DNA from: JBGOUV01 sp041477815
GTDB lineage: Bacteria > Acidobacteriota > Terriglobia > Bryobacterales > JACQDG01
Assembly (NCBI GenBank): GCA_041477815.1
Contig: JBGOUV010000410.1
Span: 1-5,904 of the forward strand
Direction of reading: 5' to 3'
DNA: 5,904 nucleotides
Shown here one piece after another: positions 1 to 5,844 of this stretch. How positions within the stretch are numbered: the first letter of the stretch is position 1; every line of letters begins with the position of its first letter. A model generated the notes under the pieces. It did no database searches. It saw only the letters and a list, made by a program, of their open reading frames with translations, and was not told the origin of the DNA. Both the position numbers and the translations under genes were made by a program.

Positions 1-228
1 ATCGGTAATTAGCGTGCGGGGCTTGACCTTGGACTTGCGGTCGAAAACAAAACCGATGGCAACGCCGTGCCGGGCGGTCAGAAATTTGAAATCGTTGATA
101 ACCAGCGAAGTTTCGATTTCATCATAGGTGTACAGCAAGCGCGCACGTTCAGCCGCCCAAACGGCCGGCAGAAACAGAAGAAGCACGGCGCCGCTGAGAA
201 ACGTGGCCGATTTTTTCAACGGCAACAC
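1..228 (-). CDS. Exported protein of unknown function, N-terminal part only
   Basis: This reading frame begins at a GTG (228-226) and stays open for 76 codons to the left edge, so the C-terminus is missing. The product starts MLPLKKSATF and has a clear Sec signal peptide: a basic KK at 5-6, a hydrophobic stretch at about 9-24, and an AxA-like site VWA before residue 26. The mature part, starting AERARLLYTYDEIETSL, alternates hydrophobic and polar residues like a beta-rich soluble domain. I recognise no family. The start codon overlaps the TAG stop of the upstream GAF gene by one base (TAGTG), and no Shine-Dalgarno sequence stands out, so translation by coupling to the GAF gene is likely. Base composition is visibly less GC-rich than the rest of the window. 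The signal peptide and the coupled start make a real gene likely; the function is open. Confidence 0.65.
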   Translation of the reverse strand, partial: MLPLKKSATFLSGAVLLLFLPAVWAAERARLLYTYDEIETSLVINDFKFLTARHGVAIGFVFDRKSKVKPRTLITD

Positions 229-827
229 TAGCGTATGGGCTGGACGGGGCCAGAGGACAGGACCAGCTCCGCATGATTCGCTTCAGCGACCGCGGTGGGT
301 TCCATGCGCGCCAGAACCAATACGCAGCCCACCTGTTCGCCTACCGTGGTCAGCATCTCCATTTCGCTGCCGGTGTGCTGGTGAGGCTCGCGGTGCTCCA
401 CGTTGATGACGCCCACCACCTTGCCGCGGGCGATCACGGGGACCGAGAGGAAAGCTTCGTAGTGATCCTCGGGCAGGAAGCCGAAAGCTTTGAAGCGGGG
501 GTCGGTGTAGCACTCCTTGGAGATCGACAGCAGGCGGCGCTCGCGGGCGACCCAGCCGGTGAGACCCTCGGTGAGGCGGAGGCGAATCTTGCCGATGTCC
601 TCCGGACGGTTGCGGTTGGAGGCGCACAGCACGAGCTGGTCGCGGTCGAGCAGGTAGATCAGGCAGGAGTCGCAGCGGGTGAACTCGACCACCAGGTCCA
701 CGATGCCCTGGAGGACCCCTTTGAGGCTGACGTCCTGGACCATGAAGCGGCTGATCTTCTGAAACAGGCGCAGTTGCTGCTCGCTTCGCGCCAGGCGGTC
801 CTCTAAGTCTCGGACGCGTTGTCCCAC
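228..827 (-). CDS. Stand-alone GAF-domain sensor protein
   Basis: The product has 199 residues. Residues 1-27 are charged and heptad-like, probably a short coiled coil. A GAF domain fills about 28-175, with the characteristic stretches EGLTGWVARERR (87-98), TDPRFKAFGFLPED (108-121), YEAFLSVPVIARGKVVGVIN (123-142) and EMLTTVGEQVG (157-167). GAF domains bind small molecules such as cyclic nucleotides or haem, or act in redox sensing; the ligand here is unknown. The fold resembles the GAF part of PtsP-like and GAF-ANTAR proteins, but the last 25 residues hold no ANTAR, kinase, cyclase or DNA-binding domain, so any output must go through a partner. There is a CxxC pair at Cys52/Cys55. The GTG start at 827 is the only upstream choice, because an in-frame TGA lies at 833-831. 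The gene is divergent from the transporter and coupled to the exported protein downstream. Confidence 0.88.
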   Translation of the reverse strand: MGQRVRDLEDRLARSEQQLRLFQKISRFMVQDVSLKGVLQGIVDLVVEFTRCDSCLIYLLDRDQLVLCASNRNRPEDIGKIRLRLTEGLTGWVARERRLLSISKECYTDPRFKAFGFLPEDHYEAFLSVPVIARGKVVGVINVEHREPHQHTGSEMEMLTTVGEQVGCVLVLARMEPTAVAEANHAELVLSSGPVQPIR

Positions 828-833
828 GGATCA

Positions 834-839
834 ATTATA
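834..839 (-). promoter_or_regulatory. Candidate -10 box for the GAF gene
   Basis: On the minus strand, positions 839-834 read TATAAT, a perfect sigma70-type -10 hexamer. Its 3' end lies only 6 bases before the GTG start at 827, which puts the expected transcription start at or within a base or two of the start codon. I see no good -35 hexamer 16-18 bp upstream. No Shine-Dalgarno sequence precedes the GTG, which fits a leaderless transcript. One AT-rich hexamer in GC-rich DNA is suggestive only. Confidence 0.4.
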
Positions 840-843
840 TACT
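838..843 (+). promoter_or_regulatory. Candidate -10 box for the transporter gene
   Basis: Plus-strand positions 838-843 read TATACT, matching the -10 consensus at 5 of 6 bases and overlapping the minus-strand TATAAT by two bases. The transporter TTG start at 849 lies 5 bases further on, so initiation would fall at about 849-850 and the mRNA would be leaderless or nearly so. No convincing -35 box is visible. The whole divergent gap is 828-848. Confidence 0.35.
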
Positions 844-848
844 GAGAT

Positions 849-2732
849 TTGAATCCTCCGGACACGGCACGATCGCTCTCCGAAGTTCATTCCAGCGTCG
901 ATATCTCCAAATTGTCGATTTGGCGGCGCATGCTCGCCTTTTCCGGGCCGGCGTACCTGGTGAGCGTCGGATATATGGATCCGGGAAACTGGGCCACGGA
1001 TCTGGAGGGGGGAGCGCGGTTCGGCTACCAGCTTCTGTGGGTGCTGGTCATGTCGAACGCCATGGCCATCCTGCTGCAGACCTTGAGCGCGCGGCTGGGG
1101 ATCGTGCGGGGGCGGGACCTGGCCCAGGCCTGCCGGGAGCACTACCCCCGGCCGGTGAACCTGGCCCTGTGGGCGCTGTGCGAGATCGCCATCGCCGCCT
1201 GCGACCTGGCCGAGGTTTTAGGGTCTGCGATTGGCCTGAAGCTGCTGTTCGGGGTGCCCCTGCTGGTCGGGGTGGTGGTGACGGCGCTGGATGTGCTTCT
1301 GGTGCTGTGGCTGCAGCGGTTCGGGATGCGGGTGCTGGAGGCGTTCATCCTTTCGCTGGTAACGGTGATCGGGGTCTGTTTCCTGCTTGAGATCGTCCTG
1401 GCACGGCCGGTGTGGGGCCAGGTGGTCGGGGGACTCGTGCCGCGCCTGACCGGGGACAGCCTGTACGTGGCCATCGGGATTCTGGGGGCGACGGTGATGC
1501 CGCACAATCTGTATCTGCACTCGGCGCTGGTGCAGACGCGGCGGATCGGGTGGAGCGACGGGGCCAAGCGGCAGGCCTGCAAATACAACCTGGTGGATTC
1601 GGTGGTGGCGCTGAACGCGGCCCTGCTGGTGAACGCCGCTATCCTGGTGGTGTCGGCGGCGGTGTTCTTCAAGCGGGGGATCGTGGTGAAGGAGATCGAG
1701 CAGGCGCAAAGCTTGTTGGCCCCCCTCCTGGGGACGACGCTGGCCAGTATCGCCTTCGCCGTAGCGCTGATCTCGTCGGGGCAGTCGTCGACGATCACCG
1801 GGACCATGGCCGGTCAGATCGTGATGGAGGGGTACCTGAGCATCCGGCTGCGCCCCTGGGTGCGGCGGCTGGTGACGCGGGCGCTGGCTATCATCCCGGC
1901 GACGATCACGATCGCCGCGGCGGGGGACCAGGCCACCTACAAACTGCTGATCCTCAGCCAGGTGATTCTGAGCCTGCAATTGCCGTTTGCGGTGATCCCG
2001 TTGATTCACTTCACCAGCGACCGCGAGCGGATGGGGTCGTTTGCCAACGCCGCCTGGGTCAAGGCGCTGGCCTGGCTCGCGGCCATCATCATCGTCGGGT
2101 TGAACGTGCGGCTGGTGATTACCACGCTCGGGGAGTGGGTGGAGGGCGCCGGACGCTGGGCGCCGCTGATCCAGTTCGGGGTATTTCCAGCGGTAGCGTT
2201 GATCGGGGTGCTGCTGGCGTGGGTGACGGTGGAGCCGTGGGTCCGGCGGTACGCGCGGCGGCGCGAGGCGGTGACGATGCCGGCGGTGGCGGTGGCGGAG
2301 CAGGCGCCCTATCAGCGGATCCTGGTGGCGCTGGACCATTCGGCGCTCGACCAGGTGGCCCTCGCTCACGCCGCGTCCATGGCCCGGGGGCGGAGGGCGC
2401 GCGTCTACCTGGTGCACGTAGAGGAAGGCGCCACCAGCCGCTTGTACGGGGAGCAGGCCTCGGATGCGGAGGTGCGGGCGGGGGAGAGTTACGTCGAGGA
2501 GGTCCGGCAGTCGCTGGAGAAGGAGGGCATCGAGGCGCAGGGATTCATCCGCTACTCGATCCACCCGGGCGACGAGATCGTGCGGGTGGCGCGGGAGGTC
2601 CAGGCGGACCTGGTGGTCATGGGAGCCCACGGGCACGGCAAAGTGAAGGACTTCCTGCTGGGGGATACCATCGAACCGGTGCGGCACCGGTTGAACACGC
2701 CGGTCCTGATCGTGAGGCCGCCGGAGAAATAG
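849..2732 (+). CDS. mntH: Nramp (MntH-type) divalent metal transporter fused to a universal stress protein domain
   Basis: The product has 627 residues and is a two-part protein. Residues about 28-465 are an Nramp transporter with roughly 11-12 hydrophobic helices. The metal-site motif DPGN is at 44-47 in helix 1 and MPHNLYLHS at 217-225 in helix 6; a GQSSTITGTMAGQ block at 311-323 corresponds to the conserved helix 8 motif. In the family, Asp, Asn and the helix 6 Met coordinate Mn2+ or Fe2+, and uptake is proton-coupled across the cytoplasmic membrane. A basic linker (about 465-486) leads to a cytoplasmic USP domain (488-625) with VALDHS (Asp496) and a GxxG-x9-G nucleotide-binding loop (Gly592, Gly595, Gly605). 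The residue after the last Gly is Asp606, not the usual Ser/Thr. Typical MntH ends near 410-440 residues without a USP domain. The start is the TTG at 849, just after an in-frame TGA at 843-845; ATG at 930 is possible but would begin right at helix 1. No ribosome binding site stands out. Transport is well supported; control by USP-bound nucleotide is inference. Confidence 0.93.
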   Translation: MNPPDTARSLSEVHSSVDISKLSIWRRMLAFSGPAYLVSVGYMDPGNWATDLEGGARFGYQLLWVLVMSNAMAILLQTLSARLGIVRGRDLAQACREHYPRPVNLALWALCEIAIAACDLAEVLGSAIGLKLLFGVPLLVGVVVTALDVLLVLWLQRFGMRVLEAFILSLVTVIGVCFLLEIVLARPVWGQVVGGLVPRLTGDSLYVAIGILGATVMPHNLYLHSALVQTRRIGWSDGAKRQACKYNLVDSVVALNAALLVNAAILVVSAAVFFKRGIVVKEIEQAQSLLAPLLGTTLASIAFAVALISSGQSSTITGTMAGQIVMEGYLSIRLRPWVRRLVTRALAIIPATITIAAAGDQATYKLLILSQVILSLQLPFAVIPLIHFTSDRERMGSFANAAWVKALAWLAAIIIVGLNVRLVITTLGEWVEGAGRWAPLIQFGVFPAVALIGVLLAWVTVEPWVRRYARRREAVTMPAVAVAEQAPYQRILVALDHSALDQVALAHAASMARGRRARVYLVHVEEGATSRLYGEQASDAEVRAGESYVEEVRQSLEKEGIEAQGFIRYSIHPGDEIVRVAREVQADLVVMGAHGHGKVKDFLLGDTIEPVRHRLNTPVLIVRPPEK

Positions 2733-2818
2733 AAGCTATTAGTTATTAGTCATTAGCAATCTGGGTTGCTGATGGCTGGAGGTCGGCTTCCGCAGAACGG
2801 CAGGTCCTCGAAACCCCT

Positions 2819-2839
2819 GGAGCGTGGCCGCTACGCTCC
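2819..2839. repeat. Perfect 7-bp inverted repeat (hairpin)
   Basis: GGAGCGT (2819-2825) and ACGCTCC (2833-2839) are exact reverse complements around the 7-base loop GGCCGCT. A strong GC stem could form in RNA or single-stranded DNA. No T-run follows, so it is not a standard intrinsic terminator. It lies near the middle of the larger inverted-repeat element and may be its structural core, or it may help end or process the transporter mRNA. Confidence 0.55.
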
Positions 2840-2876
2840 CACTCCCGCGGCTGGGCCGAGATCGCCCGGCTCATCT

Positions 2877-2904
2877 TTGACGCCATGCCGAACGGTGCGA
2901 TAAG
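2877..2904 (+). promoter_or_regulatory. Candidate sigma70-type promoter for the LRR genes
   Basis: TTGACG (2877-2882, 5 of 6 to the -35 consensus) is followed after 16 bases by GATAAG (2899-2904, 4 of 6 to the -10 consensus). Initiation near 2911 would give a leader of about 40 bases before the ATG at 2951, containing the right-hand mini-hairpin and heptamers. The match is moderate and could be chance. If it is real, the promoter lies inside the inverted-repeat element. Confidence 0.3.
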
Positions 2905-2950
2905 GTAGAGTCAGCTAGCAGCAAGCCTGGTTGCTAATAGCTAACAGCTA

Positions 2951-4804
2951 ATGGCCAACAGCTTCTTAGTTGCGATTCTACTTGCGGCTTCGGTAGCGGC
3001 GCCCTCCGATCGCTCCATCGCCGAGTGGGTATTGCGACAGGGTGGGAGTGTAATCACCGAAGCCGGCGCCGGGCCGGTGTTCCGGCTCGACGATCTTCCG
3101 GTGGGGGAGTTGCGGCTTCAGACCATCAACCTGGTCGGAACCCTGGTAGAGCCTCGGGAGCTGGAGAAGCTCTCCGGCCTGGTCCACTTGAAGGCGTTGT
3201 ATCTGCCGGGGCCGATGTGGAATCCCAACGCCGGGAGTACGCTTGAAGCCAATGAGCATTTGAAGCACCTGGCGCCGCTGGTCAACCTGGAGCAGTTCCA
3301 CGTCAGCGACCATTTCCTCACCTACGTCCGGGTGGACGACAAGGGGATCGGAAACCTGGCGCCGCTGGTGAATCTGAAAGAGCTGCGGTTGCGGCTCACC
3401 AAGGTGAAGGGGTCCACGCTGGGACCGTTTCGCCAGTTGCGGTTTCTGGATCTGGACCTGACGCCGTTCGACGATCAGGGGATGGAGAATGTCGCCGGGA
3501 TGACGGAGCTGGAGAAGCTCTACCTGCGCGATACCCTGATTACGGATGAGGGGCTCGGGAAGCTGGAGAAGCTGGGGAATCTGCGGGAGCTGGACCTCCA
3601 CGGGACGCGGGTGACCGACGCCGGCCTGGGGTTGCTGCAGGGGCTGGCGAAGCTCCGGAAGCTGAACCTGCTGGGTACGGCCGTGACCGACGCGGGACTC
3701 GAGAATCTGCGCGGGATGCGGGACCTGGAGGAATTGAACCTCTACCGGACGCCGGTGACCAACTCGGGGCTGGAGCGTCTGAAGGCGCTGCCGAAGCTGC
3801 AGGCGGTGGACTTGCGTTACACGCGGGCGACGACGGCGGGCGTCGAGTCGCTGCGGGCGGCCTTGCCGGGGAGCCGCATCACCTTCCTGGACGCGCCGGC
3901 GCGGCCGGCCAAAGATCGGACCGATGCCGACCTGGCGCGCCTGGCGCCGGACCTGCGCCAACTCGATCTGGCCGCCGCCGAGGTGAGCGATGTGGGCTTG
4001 CAGCACCTGGCCCGGCTCACCCGCCTGGAGGAGCTGAACCTGAGCAATACCATGGTCTCCGACGCCGGGCTGGCGCAGCTTGCCGGCCTGCGGTCGCTGC
4101 GCGTGTTGAGCTTGAGCGAGACGCTGGTGCGGGGCCCGGGCTTGGCTCACCTGCGGGAGCTCGGGTCGCTGCGGGAGCTGTATCTCGCCGGAACCGGCGT
4201 GGGGGACGAGGGAGTACGGCATCTGGCGGGCCTGCCGGGGCTCGAGCGGCTGTCTCTCAGTTATACTAACGTCACCAACGACGGCATGGAGCCCGTCGGC
4301 CGGCTCGCCGGGCTGCGGTGGCTGGATCTGGCGGGAGCCGATGTGGGAGATGCCGGACTCCAGCACTTGTCCGGACTGGCGAATTTGACGCACCTGTCGC
4401 TCAGCTACGGGCGCATGACCGCGAAGGGGCTGGAGGCGCTGGAGGGGCTGACCGGTCTGGCGGAGCTCGATCTGGTGAAGACCCAGACCAAGGACGACAG
4501 CCTGGCGTCGATCGGAAAGCTCAAGAGCCTGGCGAGGCTGAATCTGGACTATACGCAGGTGACCGACCAGGGCCTCGCCCACCTGAAGGGGCTGGAGCGC
4601 CTGGTGGAGTTACGGCTGGACAGCGCCACCATCACCGACGCGGGGGTGGAACCGCTTCGGGCGCTGGGGGGTTTGAAGCTGTTGAACCTCTACCACACGC
4701 TGGTGACGGACAAGGGCTATGAAGCGCTGAAGTCGGCGTTGCCGAACTGCCGGATTGTGTGGGATCGGGAGTCGAGCCTGCCGCTACGGAGGGGTAGTGA
4801 CTAG
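2951..4804 (+). CDS. Exported leucine-rich-repeat protein with two LRR arrays
   Basis: The product has 617 residues. Residues 1-17 look like a signal peptide (hydrophobic LVAILLAASVAA, but no Lys/Arg in the n-region). Next comes a short module with AEWVLRQGG at 24-32, shared with the following gene. Array 1 starts irregularly at about 54 with units of 21-33 residues, becomes strictly 24-residue from Leu163, and ends at 298-313 in a cap-like ESLRAALPGSRITFLD. After a linker (314-334), array 2 runs from Leu335 as eleven consecutive 24-residue units without any insertion, and ends in a matching cap EALKSALPNCRIVWD (591-605). The unit is LxxLxLxxTxVTDxGL plus eight residues, close to the cysteine-containing/F-box LRR pattern. 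No membrane anchor, enzyme domain or sorting signal is visible. It probably acts outside the cytoplasm as a protein- or ligand-binding scaffold. The ATG at 2951 is the first start after an in-frame TAA (2942-2944); it has no clear ribosome binding site and lies inside the repeat element. Confidence 0.88.
   Translation: MANSFLVAILLAASVAAPSDRSIAEWVLRQGGSVITEAGAGPVFRLDDLPVGELRLQTINLVGTLVEPRELEKLSGLVHLKALYLPGPMWNPNAGSTLEANEHLKHLAPLVNLEQFHVSDHFLTYVRVDDKGIGNLAPLVNLKELRLRLTKVKGSTLGPFRQLRFLDLDLTPFDDQGMENVAGMTELEKLYLRDTLITDEGLGKLEKLGNLRELDLHGTRVTDAGLGLLQGLAKLRKLNLLGTAVTDAGLENLRGMRDLEELNLYRTPVTNSGLERLKALPKLQAVDLRYTRATTAGVESLRAALPGSRITFLDAPARPAKDRTDADLARLAPDLRQLDLAAAEVSDVGLQHLARLTRLEELNLSNTMVSDAGLAQLAGLRSLRVLSLSETLVRGPGLAHLRELGSLRELYLAGTGVGDEGVRHLAGLPGLERLSLSYTNVTNDGMEPVGRLAGLRWLDLAGADVGDAGLQHLSGLANLTHLSLSYGRMTAKGLEALEGLTGLAELDLVKTQTKDDSLASIGKLKSLARLNLDYTQVTDQGLAHLKGLERLVELRLDSATITDAGVEPLRALGGLKLLNLYHTLVTDKGYEALKSALPNCRIVWDRESSLPLRRGSD
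4788..4794 (+). promoter_or_regulatory. Shine-Dalgarno sequence selecting the GTG start of the second LRR gene
   Basis: GGAGGGG at 4788-4794 lies within the last codons of the first LRR gene, with GGAGG ending four bases before the GTG at 4797. It is the clearest ribosome binding site in the window. It favours GTG 4797 over the upstream TTG at 4755, which lacks such a site, and over ATG 4827, which is preceded by an A-rich, purine-poor stretch. Confidence 0.6.
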
Positions 4805-5843
4805 CACGCCATCCGCTCCCTTGAAAATGTGGGGCGGCCCCCCTGGGCCGCGCCGGGCCCCCTGGCCCGGCCTCCCGGCAGGTGCAGCCTTCGTGGCCCT
4901 GGGCAGCGTACTGGCCTCGATGCCGGCCGCCGCGCCGGTGACCGAGAAGGACGCGGCCGAGTGGGTCCTGGCCCAAGGCGGGAAGGTCACGAGGGACGGG
5001 GCCGGACGCGTGACCGGGGTCGGCCTGCGGTCCCGCTGGGTGACGGACGGGGACCTGTCGCTGCTGGAATCGTTCCCGCAGTTGCGAACGCTCGACCTGT
5101 CCCTGACCCATATCACCGATCTGGGGATGGAGCGGTTGAAGCCTCTGCCGCACGTCACCGAGCTCAACCTGTACTATGCGGAGTTCGTCACCGACGTGGG
5201 CGTGGCGCATATCAAGGGGTGGAAGTACCTGGAGCGCCTCAACCTCCGCGGCACGAAGATCACCGATACCGCCCTGGAACATCTCAGCGGCCTGACCACG
5301 CTGCGGTCGCTCGACGTCGGGTTCAGCCAGATTACCAGCAATGGGATGGAGTACTTGGGGTCGCTGGTGAACCTGGAGGAGGTGGCGCTGGGCGGAAACA
5401 AGGTGACCGGGGCGTCGCTGCCTCCGCTGAAGCTGTTGCCGAAGCTGCGGCGGCTCGACCTGAACGGGTCGCAGCGGACCGACTCGGGGCTGTGGTCGGT
5501 GGCCTTGACCGACTTCGACCTGGACGGGGTGGTCGCGCTCGCCCAGCTCGAAGTATTGGATTTGGGGGGGACCAAGGTCACCGATCTGGGACTGGCGAAG
5601 TTGAAGGTGTTGAGGAAGCTGCGGGAGCTGGATTTGAGCCGGACCGCGGTGTCGGAAGAGGGGATCAAGCAGCTGGCGGGGCTTCCGAAACTGGAGAAGC
5701 TGCGGCTGTGGAAGGCCAAGCGGATTACGGACGCCTCGGTGCCTCACCTGCGGGCACTGCAAGGCCTGCAATCGCTGGATGTGGGAGAGACGGAGATTAC
5801 GGAAAAGGGGTTGGAGCAACTGCCGGGGCGGGTGTACAAGTAG
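4797..5843 (+). CDS. Exported leucine-rich-repeat protein, shorter relative of the preceding gene
   Basis: From the GTG at 4797 the product has 348 residues. It opens with a proline- and arginine-bearing n-region, then a hydrophobic stretch at about 25-42 and a likely cleavage site near Ala44-Ala46 (SMPAAAP), so it is probably exported. The module AEWVLAQGG (54-62) matches the preceding protein. LRR units then run from Leu96 to the end, about ten of them, mostly 24 residues with the LxxLxLxxTxVTDxGL pattern. Two units have 25 residues (120-144 and 299-323), each with one extra residue before the V/I-TD turn, and one has 34 (217-250), with about ten residues including ALTDFDLD added. The protein ends GLEQLPGRVYK, a shortened cap without the ALPxCRI form. 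The gene overlaps the first LRR gene by 8 bases, so the two are surely cotranscribed and probably translationally coupled. The role is unknown; a binding scaffold is the likely class. Confidence 0.87.
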   Translation: MTSTPSAPLKMWGGPPGPRRAPWPGLPAGAAFVALGSVLASMPAAAPVTEKDAAEWVLAQGGKVTRDGAGRVTGVGLRSRWVTDGDLSLLESFPQLRTLDLSLTHITDLGMERLKPLPHVTELNLYYAEFVTDVGVAHIKGWKYLERLNLRGTKITDTALEHLSGLTTLRSLDVGFSQITSNGMEYLGSLVNLEEVALGGNKVTGASLPPLKLLPKLRRLDLNGSQRTDSGLWSVALTDFDLDGVVALAQLEVLDLGGTKVTDLGLAKLKVLRKLRELDLSRTAVSEEGIKQLAGLPKLEKLRLWKAKRITDASVPHLRALQGLQSLDVGETEITEKGLEQLPGRVYK

Positions 5844-5844
5844 G

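Larger units (their letters stand above)
2731..2966. repeat. MITE/REP-like inverted-repeat element with heptamer-array ends
   Basis: The left end (2731-2758) consists of four 7-bp units: AGAAGCT, then three ATTAGYN-type copies starting at 2738, 2745 and 2752. The right end (2932-2966) consists of five units that are their reverse complements: TGCTAAT, AGCTAAC, AGCTAAT, GGCCAAC and AGCTTCT. The outermost heptamers AGAAGCT and AGCTTCT are perfect inverted copies. Just inside, both ends carry a mini-hairpin AGCAA-N6-TTGCT (2755-2770 and 2920-2935). The GC-rich centre holds a further hairpin. No transposase is present. The element occupies the full gap between the transporter and the LRR gene, starts inside the transporter's TAG stop, and runs over the LRR start codon. 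It is probably a non-autonomous mobile or REP-like repeat; copy number elsewhere cannot be judged here. Confidence 0.65.

Noticed and set aside
128..806. Plus-strand frames of 92 and 177 codons across the GAF region
   Set aside because: They lie opposite a clear GAF-domain gene and an exported-protein start, and show no protein-like features of their own.
1218..2687. Long minus-strand open frame (489 codons) opposite the transporter gene
   Set aside because: The translation is rich in His, Arg, Gln and Pro with no domain. It is the expected antisense shadow of a GC-rich gene, and the plus strand encodes an unmistakable Nramp-USP protein.
1412..2749. Plus-strand frame of 445 codons in another phase within the transporter gene
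   Set aside because: The translation is Gly/Ala/Arg-rich without domains, typical of an alternate frame in GC-rich DNA.
2819..2839. Hairpin as an intrinsic terminator of the transporter gene
   Set aside because: The stem is good, but no T-run follows on either strand within a few bases and it lies about 90 bases after the stop. It fits better as part of the inverted-repeat element.
2840..2909. Possible gene relic in the gap (frame reading GWAEIARLIFDAMP before a stop)
   Set aside because: The stretch looks protein-like, but it is short, has no start or ribosome binding site, and lies within the repeat element. No family could be recognised.
2978..4582. Long minus-strand open frame (534 codons) opposite the first LRR gene, with a periodic translation
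   Set aside because: Its periodicity only mirrors the 72-bp LRR units on the plus strand, and its composition (Gln, Arg, Pro, His) is that of an antisense artefact.
3437..4750. 72-bp periodicity as a DNA-level tandem repeat or CRISPR-like array
   Set aside because: The period comes from 24-residue LRR units. The nucleotide copies are well diverged, with no constant repeat and spacer structure.
4632..5819. Minus-strand open frame (395 codons) opposite the second LRR gene
   Set aside because: Same reasoning: periodic shadow of the LRR coding strand, low-complexity tail, no recognisable domain or ribosome binding site.
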